In this document: positions 42,481 through 52,947 of the stretch, piece after piece | Layout: each line of letters begins with the position of its first letter | Numbering within the stretch: position 1 is the stretch's first letter | NCBI GenBank assembly: GCA_949358305.1 | Contig: OX442314.1 | Coordinates: 37,297,211-37,361,210, forward strand | DNA length: 64,000 nt | Reading direction: 5' to 3' | Source: Strigamia acuminata | Taxonomy: Eukaryota; Arthropoda; Chilopoda; Geophilomorpha; Linotaeniidae | Program-made: the position numbers and the translations under genes | Notes under the pieces: generated by a model | What the model was told of the DNA's origin: nothing | The model's input: the letters and a program-made list of their open reading frames with translations, nothing else | The model's database searches: none

Positions 42481-42647
42481 GGCCCATGAGTGGCGCATCA
42501 TTCTTCTCCCCCTTCCTTCAAATCCCCACACCATTTGCTCGTCATCCTCGGGTCAAGAACCCAACCGAACTCGCGCTAAACTCAACTCTCCGCCTTACAT
42601 CATTTATTCTCATTTTTCGCCCGTTTTCTCGCCTCGTTTTTCCAGCC

Positions 42648-45600
42648 ATGCGCCGTCTGCTGTTGGTTTGGGGCGCCATTCTGGCCGTGTTCGCCCACGC
42701 GTCGGTCGCCACTCACCCGGACAAGATGGACTCAAATGTGCAACAAGCCGTTCAGCTCAGTCTCCTACACATGTTTGGATTTAAAAACCGGCCGCGGCTC
42801 AAAAGTGAGACGTCCTCGAGCGCCACGCACGTGCCGCCGACCATGCTGCAATTGTACAAGCGCCAGCGACGACTCCTGGGCAGCGGCGTGCACTTTGTGC
42901 GACGCGACAGTAGCAATTCAAACACCGTCAGGAGTTTCACGCACACAGGTAAATTGGTTTTTTACCCTTTTGGGGGCCCCGACTTAAAAAAAATTTTTTT
43001 TTTATTTAAAAAAATTAGAAAAAAAAATTATTGGGGGGCCCATGGGGCCCATCTTCGATTTTCACACTTTTTGAGTTGGTTTCTGTTGCGTGGGGGGCCT
43101 TTTTGGGGCCCTATTTGAAAAACCTTGCCAAAAAAAGTGTTTAATGGTTTTTTTTTGGGGCTCTTTTGGGGCCCTATTTAAAAAACTTTGCCAAAAAAGT
43201 GTTTCATGGTTTTTTTTTGTGGGGCCCTTCTTCAATTTTCTCACTTTTACAACTGATTTGTGTATGTGGGGGCCCTTTTGAAAAACCTTGCCAAAAATTA
43301 TTTTTTTAAATTTTTATTTCAAGGAAATCAGGGGGCCTTTAGCCGCATGGGGCCCTTGTCTTTAGATTTACTAACGTTTCCTATTGATTTGTGCTGTGTT
43401 GGGGCCCCATTTGGGCCTTCCATGCGCACTATTTGAAAAACCTTACCAAAAAAATCTGTAAAAATTTTTTTTTATGGATTTCAGGGGCCCCTCAGCCGCA
43501 CAGGCCCCTTCTTTAATTTTCTCACTCTTTCTATTAATTTCTGCTAAATGGGGGCCCCTTTTTTGACCCAACTTAAAAAAACCCACAGCAAAAAATAAAA
43601 AATAACAATTTTTTTCATGGATTTCAGGGGCCCCTCAGCCGCACGGGGCCCTTCTTTAATTTTCCCACTCTTTCTATTAACTTCTGCTTCGTGGGGGCCC
43701 TTTTTGGACCCAACTTAAAAAACCCACAGCAAAACACAACCCAAAACAATATTTTTTTATGGAATTCAGGGGCCCCGCAGCCCCACGGGGCCCCATCTTT
43801 TTCCAAACCTGCGCTAACCGATAAATTCCCTCGAGTTTTGACGTTTTTCTGCCTAAACGAGCTTTAATCGCTTCGACATTGCATTTTAGTATTCAATTAA
43901 TTCAAGAGCACGAGTAAAAAATAAAAATAAATAAATAAACGAAAGGAAAAAAAAAAACCCGCCCCATCCGAGTTCTTAACACGAGTCAATGACATTTTAA
44001 TTTGAAATTTTATTGCTCGAAATTGTTTCTCGCCTCATGTCGATTGCTTTATTAATAAAAGCGAATTCTTTGGGGGCCCAAGTGGCGTTGGCGTATGCAA
44101 AATGTGCGTAAATGTGTGTAAAAATGAATGTAAACTTGTTTGTAGAGTCTGCGGACGATGACAGCGAGGATCCTCACCGGTTTCTTTACCGGTTTAACAT
44201 AACCGGAATTCATTCGTCCGAAGATCCAAGGGCAGCAGAACTTCGCCTGTATCGCCAGGCATTGCACTCGCCCGAGCAAGGCGCTCAGAGGATTAACGTG
44301 TACGATGTGGTGAGGCCTCAAACGCGGCATACGGATGCGCTGCTGCGTTTGCTCGACACCCGACAAGTCGACGTGCGTCAATCGCGGTGGGAGACTTTTG
44401 ATGTTCTGCCTGCTATCTCGAGATGGCGGACGCAATCGGAACATAATTACGGGCTCATTGTGCAGGTAGTTTGATCGGTTTTGTGTGTGTGGGGAGTTGT
44501 TGTTGTTAATTAGACGGTTTTGTGTGAAAATGGTTGGGAGAGTGAGGAATGAAACACCGAAGTGTTGAAAAGTCAGAAATAAGACACCAAAATGTTGAAA
44601 AGTCAGAAATAAAACATCAAAAAAATTAAAAATCAGTGATAGAACACAAAAAATTGAAAAAATCAGTGATATAAATCAGTGAAAAATCAGTGAACATTAA
44701 AAAAATTGAAAAATCAGTGATAGAAAAACAAAAAAATTGAAAAATCCGTGATAGAAAAACAAAAAAATTGAAAATTAGTGATAGGACACAAAAAATTGAA
44801 AAAATCAGTGATATAACACCAGAAAAATCTAAAAATTCATGATTAAACATCAAAAAACATGAAAAATCAGTGATATAACACCAAAATAATCTAAATATTC
44901 CTGATTAAACATCAAAAAATTGAAAAATCAGTGAAAGAACACAAAAAATTGAAAAAATCAGTGATATAAATCAGTGAAAAATCAGTGAACATTAAAAAAT
45001 CAGTGATAGAAAAACATAAAAATTGAAAAATTAGTGATAGAAAAACAAAAAAATTGAAAATTAGTAATAGAACACAAAAAATTGAAAAAATCAGTGATAT
45101 AACACCAGAAAAATCTAAAAATTCATGATTAAACATCAAAAAACATGAAAAATCAGTGATATAACACCAAAAAAATCTAAATATTCATGATTAAACATCA
45201 AAAAATTGAAAAATCAGTGAAAGAACAAAAAAACTTAAAAAATTAGTGATATAACACCAAAAAATCTTAAAATTCATGATTAAACACCAAAAGATTCAAA
45301 AATTCATGATTAAACACTAAAAAATTTAAAAATCAGAGATAAAACACCAACAAATTGAAAAATCCGTGATAAAATACCAAGAAATTGAAAAATTCATGAT
45401 TAAACACCAAAAATCCAAAAATCAGTGATAAAACACCAAAAATCCAAAAATCAGTGATAAAACACCAAAAATCCAAAAATTCATGATTAAACAATAAAAA
45501 AAATTAAAAAATCAGTGATAAAACAACAAGAAATTGAAAAATTAAAAGTTTATCACCAAAAAGTGTAAAGGGATAGTCTTGCTCCTGTATATTTAATGCA

Positions 45601-47226
45601 GTCAATACAACTATAGGCGATATAAATTAAATTTGTCAAAAAGTTTTCTTCGTTTATTAAAGAAAAAAAAAAGAATTTTAAAGTAATTTATTTTTAAGGG
45701 ACTATTTTTATCTTAAACTCATGCACTTGACAACTGTTTCTGTTTTTCCTGGGTGTGTAGTCCAGGAAAAAGAAGAGCAACTGGTGTTAAAGACAAGTTG
45801 CATTTACTCTTCCGTTTTGGCCTCCGATTTAATTATATTGATCCCACTGCTTTTTTTCTCATTGAACACCTGTGAGGCACCATTATGACGAATAAACGAT
45901 GCACATTCGAGTCACATGACTGACACTCATGTCAGTCGACATAAAATCGTTTTAAATGCACCTTTTAAAATTTTTGTGCACAATTAAATTGTTCTTTAAC
46001 TTCTAATTATTATCGGAAAAATATACAATTCAAATACAAATAATTCAAAATAAGCCAGACTTTCCCTTTAAGTCAGAATGAAGACAAAACACCAAAATAG
46101 TAAATAAAATCAGTAAAAAAAAAAAAACTAAAGTAGTGAAAAAAAATAAGTTTAAAAAACACCAAAGTAGTAAAAAATCAGTTAAAAAACACCAAAATAG
46201 TGAAAAATCAGTTAAAAAACACCAAAAGTTGTGAAAAATCAGTTAAAAAAACACCAAAAGTAGTGAAAAATCAGTTACAAAAGACCAAAGTAGTAAAAAA
46301 TCAGTTAAAAACACCAAAGAAGTGAAAAATAAGTTAAAAAACACCCAAGTAGTAAAAAAAAGTCGAAGATAAAACTAGAAAAAGTTGAAAAGTCAGAAAT
46401 TTATCACCAAAATCACCAAAAAAGGGAAAAATCAATAATGAGTAAGCAAAAAAATGAACCATCAGAAATGAAACACCAAAAAATTAAAAATCGACTAGCA
46501 ATCATAAAATTGAAAACATAAGAAAAATAAATCACCAAAAAAACAACACGAATACGAAACACACAGCAAAAAACCCAATAAAAAAAAAACACCAACAGCA
46601 AAAAAAAGCAAATACCAACACGACTAGTATCACAATTCCGCAATTCACTATTTAACTTTTCAATAAGGTAATCAAATTATTAACCCGGTACTGTCCTGCA
46701 GGTTAGCAGTGCCCGCAACGGCCGTGCAGCAAAAGGCGAGCACGTGCGCCTTCGACGTGCGTCCGAACTGAGCGGCAGCACGTGGACGGCCACCCAACCC
46801 GTGCTACTCGTCTTCACGAACGACGGTCGGCGCAGCGAGGACGGCGGCAGCCTGCGCACCCGCCGCAACGCCGACCACCACCACCCGCGTCGAAGGCGCA
46901 AGGGACACCGGGACAATTGCAGACGTCACTCGTTGTACGTGGACTTTTCGGAGGTCGGTTGGAACGACTGGATCGTGGCTCCGCCGGGTTATCAAGCTTA
47001 TTACTGCCACGGTGAATGTCCGTTTCCGCTGGCTGAACACCTGAACGCTACAAACCACGCAATAGTGCAGACGCTGGTACATTCGGTCAAACCGAAAGCC
47101 GTGCCCAGAGCCTGCTGCGTTCCCACTGAACTCACGCCTATTTCAATGTTGTACCTGGATGAAAAAAACCTCGTGGTGCTCAAGAATTATCAGGACATGG
47201 TGGTCGAAGGTTGTGGATGTCGCTGA
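42648..47226 (+). CDS. dpp: BMP2/4 (decapentaplegic) ligand, 381 aa
   Basis: Secreted morphogen precursor of the BMP2/4 family. Exons 42648-42948, 44146-44465 and 46702-47226 join at phase 1 and phase 0 (1,146 nt with stop). The frame continues upstream of 42648 to another ATG at 42486, but only the inner ATG gives a signal peptide ([20 protein letters not shown]), and an acceptor-like CAG immediately precedes it. Propeptide landmarks are [31 protein letters not shown] and GEHVRLRRA, all as in BMP2/4. A basic RRRR cleavage site lies in the His/Arg-rich linker. The mature part is very close to vertebrate BMP2/4 and Dpp: [70 protein letters not shown], with all seven cysteines. A hAT element follows 58 bp after the stop. 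Confidence 0.95.
42960..43810. repeat. GGGGCCC arrays in BMP2/4 intron 1
   Basis: Alternating GGGGCCC or GGGGCCCCT blocks with AT-rich arms (GAAAAACCTTGCCAAAAA; AACTTAAAAAACCCACAGC). Units are 60-125 bp. Related to the 33.7-34.5 kb minisatellite by the GC blocks. Confidence 0.85.
44540..46500. repeat. AT-rich arrays in BMP2/4 intron 2
   Basis: Units such as CACCAAAAAATTGAAAAATC plus AGTGATAGAA-like spacers repeat from 44540 to 45560 and again from 46075 to 46500. The array is cut by the MITE at 45568-46068. Confidence 0.88.
45568..46068. mobile_element. 501-bp TA-flanked MITE in BMP2/4 intron 2
   Basis: Terminal inverted repeats AAGGGATAGTCTTGCT and (reverse complement of the right end) AAGGGAAAGTCTGGCT match at 14 of 16 bases. 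TA flanks both ends (45566-45567, 46069-46070). Removing it rejoins AAAGTG-TA-AGTCAGAATG, which matches the surrounding repeat unit. No frame inside. The TA duplication points to Tc1/mariner-type mobilisation. Confidence 0.85.
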
Positions 47227-47284
47227 ACTATCTTACGTGCATTTTCAGGAGGGTCGAACCGACATTCATTAATTCATCTCTTCA

Positions 47285-48117
47285 CAGTGCTGTAGTCGTA
47301 AGAAAAGCCAAAGGTATACGCTGTAAAGCCCAAAGTATACGCCGCAAAGCCCAAAGCATACACTGCAAAGCCCAAGGCATACTGCGCAAAGCCCAAGGCA
47401 TACTGCGTAAAGCCCCAGGAATACTGCATAAAGAGCATAAAGCTAAAAATACTGTATATTGTGTAATGCTGAAGGCATACTGCGTAAAGCCAGCGGTGTA
47501 TTGCGTAAAGTCCAAGGTACCATATACGTTATAAACCCAAAGGCATACTGCATAAAGCCAAAGGCATACTGCGTAAAGCCAAAGGCATACTGCGTTAAGC
47601 CAAAGGCAGACTGCGTTAAGCCCAAGGCATACTGCTTAAAGCCAAAGGCATACTGCATAAAGCCAAAGGCACACTGCGTAAAGCCGAAAGCATACTGCGT
47701 AAAGCCAAAGGCATATTGCATAAAGCCAAAGGCATATTGCATAAAGCCAAAGGCATACTGCTTAAAGCCAAAAGCATACTGCGTAAAGCCCAAGGCATAC
47801 TGCGTAAAGCCAAAGGCATACTGCGTAAAGCCGAAGGCATACTGCATAAAGCCGAAAGCATACTGCGTAAAGCCGAAGGCATACTGCACAAAGCCGAAGG
47901 CATACTGCACAAAGCCGAAAGCATACTGCATAAAGCCGAAGGCATACTGCGTAAAGTCGAAGGCATACTGCGTAAAGCCGAAGGTGTATGTGGTAAAGCC
48001 GATGGTGTATGGCAGAAATCTGAAGGTCTAAGTTGTAAAGCCGAAGATGTATGGCATAAAGCCAACGAGTATGCTGTGTAAAGCATACATCCGCGTATAC
48101 CCTCCACTACAGCACTG
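47285..48117. mobile_element. Non-autonomous hAT element with internal minisatellite
   Basis: 833 bp with perfect 12-bp terminal inverted repeats CAGTGCTGTAGT / ACTACAGCACTG and an exact 8-bp target duplication TCTCTTCA (47277-47284, 48118-48125). CAGNG ends and an 8-bp duplication are diagnostic of the hAT superfamily. The interior is almost wholly a 21-bp tandem repeat (AAAGCC, AAGGCATACTGCGT). It lies in the likely 3' UTR of the BMP2/4 gene, since no AATAAA occurs between the stop and the insertion. Confidence 0.93.
47300..48085. repeat. 21-bp minisatellite inside the hAT element
   Basis: About 37 copies. As 21 is a multiple of three, frames stay open: the plus strand gives a 190-codon frame of YCVKPKA heptads (47459-48031), and the minus strand gives frames of similar length. 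This openness in several frames argues against a selected protein. Confidence 0.9.
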
Positions 48118-48125
48118 TCTCTTCA

Positions 48126-50640
48126 TATATATATATATTTCTTACACTGGGTGTAAGTATTGAAATCACATTTTGGCACTCCCACTTCAAAAAAATTAGT
48201 CCATTATGTTTTTTGTGTAGTTTGCGCCATCTTTCCATTAACAACGGAAACAACTTCAAGATCAAAGCCTTTTGTCTTTCGTTTAGTTCGACGCAAACTC
48301 TTGGTTACCTTTACCGTGAACCAAAGATAACATGGACACGTATCCACAGATTCAGTGCGTTTTGCCACCGATGGCGCCACATGATACACAGCCGCACTGT
48401 ATTCTGGGATGACAACAAATAACAAACATGTTTAGTTGGCAAGCAGTGCATGACATGTGATTGCTGTCATCCAATCAGCGCGCACAATAACGAATCAATA
48501 AGAAATAACACACGGATAAGTGTCCACGTTATCGTCGGTTTATGCTTTTAGCTTTTACCATCCCATAAAATAAATCTGTGGTGAGTTATATGGGTTTATG
48601 GACGAGTTGTGTGGATCTATGGGTATAAAATTAAATCATTTAAAAACTCTATGCAATCAAAGTTGATGGCGACTCAAGGTCTTGGAACAGCAGATTTCCT
48701 TGTGTGCCTGAACTGCTATGCACCAAACAAGTTCTTAATTTAATGGAGAAATGGAGCAAACTAATACTTGCAGTTAAACATTAAACCAAACTTTTGGGCT
48801 CTTTTTTTTACAATTCTAATTGTTAACAATGGTCAAAATATTTTTAAATCAATATAGCAAGGTATACATGGATCAAAATTTGCAAATAAATAAAAATAAT
48901 TATTTTCTGACGTATTCCCAGTTATGCATGCAAATAGTTGAGCAGGCAAAGTTGTATATGTACAAGGTAAAAAAAAAAAAAAAAAAAAAAAAGAAAAAAA
49001 AACTACTGCATTGTGGGATTTTTGAAATCGCTCATTGGTAGATGAATTTACATAGTATTGAATGAATGAATTAATAATATAAAAATATAAATTATTTTTC
49101 TTTTGTTCTTGTTTCCAACTGGGCCTTAATCGAGTTAACGTTTGCAATCTAATGTCGGAACCTTCCAAATGCATTCAGTATTAGACATTTATAGTATTGA
49201 TTTTAAGGAAAGAAAAAAATTTAAAAAAAAAATAAATACTGTACAGACTCGATTTCACTTTATACAAATTTCTGTATATTCGGATTGGGAGTGGAAACTG
49301 AATTTTTTGCTTTTATTTAAATAAATTTGTTTTCGTTTGAGATTTATTGTGTTAATTCAATGATTCACTGCTGTGAATCAATAAAAAGTAATTTTTTTTT
49401 TATTATTATTATTATTTTTTTTAACAACTAAATCAACTTATATTTTATTATTATTATTTTTTTTTATACTATAGATTTTTATTTCAATGTAAGAAATCAA
49501 TTTTCTTTTCAATTTGCCTGCCACTCCCACATCAATTTGTTTGCCATGGCAACATCGAATTTCTCATCTTATGTATTTATTAACCCTTGCAATTTCCTCC
49601 ATTATTTTTTATTTAAAAAACAAATAAAACAAAAATAATAATAAAAATATAAATTCCAAGTCTTTAATTTTTGATTTGCTAAAATTAATTTTTTTTTTAT
49701 TTTTTAATTATTATTTTGCTATTTCGTGTAAAATGTTGGGAGGAAATTTGCTTTGTAAATAGAACCGAAAAAATAAATAAATAAATGATAAAATGAATGA
49801 AAAAAAATAAGAATCGATTGATTTCAACATCCACAAAATACAAAATACATAAAAAAAAATTATGCTTAGATTAATTTATTTTTTATTTATTTAACAATAT
49901 TTTAGCATTTTAAATTACCATATTTTGGAGGCCAATTGCAGGTTACAAGAGATGAGATGCAGTTGACCGTATGGGTCACTCGCTAAGAAATAAACACCTG
50001 TTTTTCCTATTGACCAAAAAAGAAAATTAAATAAATAAATAAATAAAATAAAAAAAAAAAACTATTTACAATGTAATAAAAAAAAATATTAAACAACAAA
50101 ATTTAAAAAAAAAATTCCAACATTTCTGCACGGTTAAGCAATTGGTATTTTCACGCCACAGGGTGACAAGTTTCTATGGCAACGTAATACAATGGCGAAT
50201 TCGAGGCACGTTTGTGCCTGCGTGGCTACGAACGTCGGGAAAGAGACTCGCCTCGCAGGAAGGGAATCGCAGGGAGGGAGAGGAGAGTGGACGACAAAAA
50301 CCAGTTTTCTTAATAGTATTCCACAGAAAGTATTTTCAAAACACCTGGCGCACTCGTCCCTATTAAGCCAGCAGAGTACAAGCCCGAATCAGACTTATTA
50401 TGATGCAATTCAACGAGCTCGAATTCCACAAATAATTTGTATGATGAACCGCATGTTGGATTTCTCAGAAAAATTCGCAGAAAAAAATCAGACAGGACCC
50501 ATTACGCGGCCACAACATGTTACTTTTGCTACTTTTGCGCACACTTATTTTTATTTAAAATACTTGATGATATTGCCATTGCAGAAGCCGTAATGAGTTT
50601 GAACTGTGCACTGCACACCTTCGTGTCAACTTGCAAGTAA
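48126..50640. other. AT-rich intergenic region
   Basis: 48126-48790 is fairly complex without a gene. 48791-50130 is dominated by A/T runs and TTATT microsatellites. 50140-50640 has two overlapping plus frames (50192-50593 and 50142-50366) with no recognisable domain; I do not call them. Confidence 0.5.
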
Positions 50641-50648
50641 AGTTACAG

Positions 50649-51093
50649 TCACACTTGCGTTCACACTAGGGGCGACGCAACGCAACGCAAGGAAAAATTA
50701 GTCAAACGCAACGCAGAGTCTGTTCACAGCGCTGAAACAATTGGTGTTGCGTTTGGTCAATCAGATGGTTTCAATGAAACCTGGAATTGGATCTAGTTCT
50801 AGAACTAGTTTCAGAATCCGAAAATGGCGGCATGTTTGCATGTGGCAAAGGCTCGCCAACCGGACGTGAATCGACGAAAGTTGGAGTCGATCGTGATTGG
50901 TTGGCCGCAAGACCTTTCCTTGCGTTGCTGAAGAGTCAAACATGCAATGGAGGCTTTCATATATTCATACACTCATCTTCATTTTTAATAAACAACATTT
51001 GTTACATAGCAACTGAATCAGGAATTTTTGGACGCAAGCAGCTTGCGTTGCGACAGTTTTCTTGCGTTGCATCTAGTATGAACACAAGTGTGA
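50649..51093. mobile_element. MITE-like element with CGCAACGCAA ends
   Basis: Terminal inverted repeats begin TCACACTTGCGTTCACAC on the left and TCACACTTGTGTTCATAC (reverse complement) on the right, 21 bp with two mismatches. GCAACGCAA words cluster just inside both ends, as subterminal repeats often do. No target duplication is clear and no transposase frame is present. Confidence 0.7.
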
Positions 51094-52947
51094 ACCTAGT
51101 TTTATTAAATCCTGCATGAAAGAAACCAGCGTGCCACAAATTGTGGATCAAGTACCTTACTTGTGGCACTTCATCTGCCTTTCAAGTCAACAATGCATAA
51201 AAGATTCTGACTGTTGATCATTGTTCTTACCAATAGTTGTTATTCTGGACAGCACCCCCTGTTGTGTGGCGCTGTCATTCTCAGAAGAGGTCAGGCAACC
51301 AATGGGACACAGGGTCCAGCACGACATGTTCCGTGATCAGTTCTTCTTCAAACAGCAACGTGAACATCACACAATGATACACATGCTGCAATGCAACACG
51401 ATACACATGCTGCAATGCAACAAATGCACGGTCAAACGACCGCACACGTTTGCGCGAAGTCAGAACCGACCCGACGCTGTCAGCAAGCCTGTGCAGAGGC
51501 ACGCAGAGGTCCGATGTCGCTGTCCACGTGGTCTCTTGATCGCGCAGTCAACGGTTGATATTGGGTTGGGTTGAAGCAATGCAACCCAGGCATGAGAATT
51601 ACTTCTGGGAAAGAATATGGTTTCTCCAGACAGGCTGGCATTTATTTATGATGCAATATTGTCTATTGAGTCTGAAACAGTCAGCCCAGCAGGATTACAA
51701 TTATATGGAAAGACATGAGAACTACTTGACTTACAAGTTATCTTTTTTGGTGAGATTTGGAAAGATGTAACATAACATAAATGATTGTTTCAACATGTGT
51801 TTTTATTTTAATGTTTCTTTTTTATTCAGTAATAACAGCTTGCCGTCTGCTGGAATGCCAGCCCTTAACTCCAAATACGCATCGTATTTGAAAGTAGAGT
51901 TATTGCACTTGGACAGTGGCGCCACGTGTTGGTAGTGTAATGAAAGTGGTTGCGGTGGCGCCGTCGCAAAGCATTCTAAAATTTCAGAATAATTTCTCAA
52001 AACCATGGTGTGGCAAAGATGGACAATGACGTCATTTCAGCACTGTGATTGGTGGGCATTTTAAAAAATAACCAACAACTCAGAAATGGCGCAGCTTTCA
52101 GCTAGACAATTTAATTCAGACCCAACTATAGGAATAAGGTTGCAATTGCATTATAATTCTGGACCACTATTCATAAAAATAAAAATAAATGACAATAACG
52201 TCATTTTTATTTTTTTTGTATTTTAATTATTAAAACAACTGATCAAAACAAATGAAGGAGGTGGTCATGGTCACAGCATAGAGAAGTGAAGTAAAACAGT
52301 GCACTACTATATCTTGGCCCTAATTTAACAACATGAAGCAAAGACACTCCGATGCAAACTTTACAATAAGCCTAATTATGAATGTGTTCGGTACTCGCAC
52401 TACCGTAGTGCGAGTAAATAGGGATAAAAAATTCTAACATTTCAATCAATCAACTGACGAAGCTTTGAGCTGAATTATGTTTTTACTCACGTTTTAGGAG
52501 ATGGATGAATGGATGAATGCATCGCCTCGCTTGCAAGCAGCCATCATGATTGGAAAGCTTGACTCCTCAAGTTTGACTCTCGTGGCAGCCATTTTGAATT
52601 AGGTTGCAAACACTAAAACCCGACATAAACCCTGTTTTTGTTATTGCGGTTTTTGATGCTTCATTATGGCTGACTTTGGTTTATAAAAACATCAAGAACG
52701 GTAAAAACAGAAAGTTTGAATGCAGTAAATCCGAAAAAATCTCAGATTGTGTTAGTATATAAGCTTATATGTATAGTCTTGGTCTTATCATGTATGGTAT
52801 GGAGCAGATTGCATTGATCAGATTATTAACATTTTTAAAGTTTATTAACATTTTTAAAGTTTATTGCAAAAATGCATTTTTGCATCCCGAAATAATTGAT
52901 AAATGAAGAGAATATACAACAATTAGACTGGTTTTATTCAAATTTCT
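51094..52947. other. Intergenic region before the AK9 3' end
   Basis: No gene that I can support. 51380-51425 holds a 25-bp duplication (ATACACATGCTGCAATGCAA). 52392-52416 is a perfect 25-bp palindrome. 52932-52937 is AATAAA for AK9 on the minus strand. Confidence 0.55.
52392..52416. repeat. Perfect 25-bp palindrome
   Basis: TACTCGCACTAC, one central C, then GTAGTGCGAGTA. Confidence 0.85.

Noticed and set aside
42486-42647. Upstream in-frame ATG of the BMP2/4 gene
   Set aside because: Using it buries the signal peptide at residue 55; an acceptor-like CAG sits directly before the inner ATG.
28810-46500. Long tandem arrays with regular spacing that superficially resemble CRISPR arrays
   Set aside because: Units are contiguous and degenerate with no unique spacers, and the window is clearly eukaryotic.
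47459-48031. 190-codon plus-strand frame of YCVKPKA heptads, and similar minus-strand frames
   Set aside because: The 21-bp unit keeps frames open in several registers on both strands, and the whole array lies inside a hAT element; no signal peptide or independent support.
51221-51574. 117-codon plus-strand frame
   Set aside because: Contains a recent 25-bp duplication, has no recognisable domain, and lacks gene-like context.
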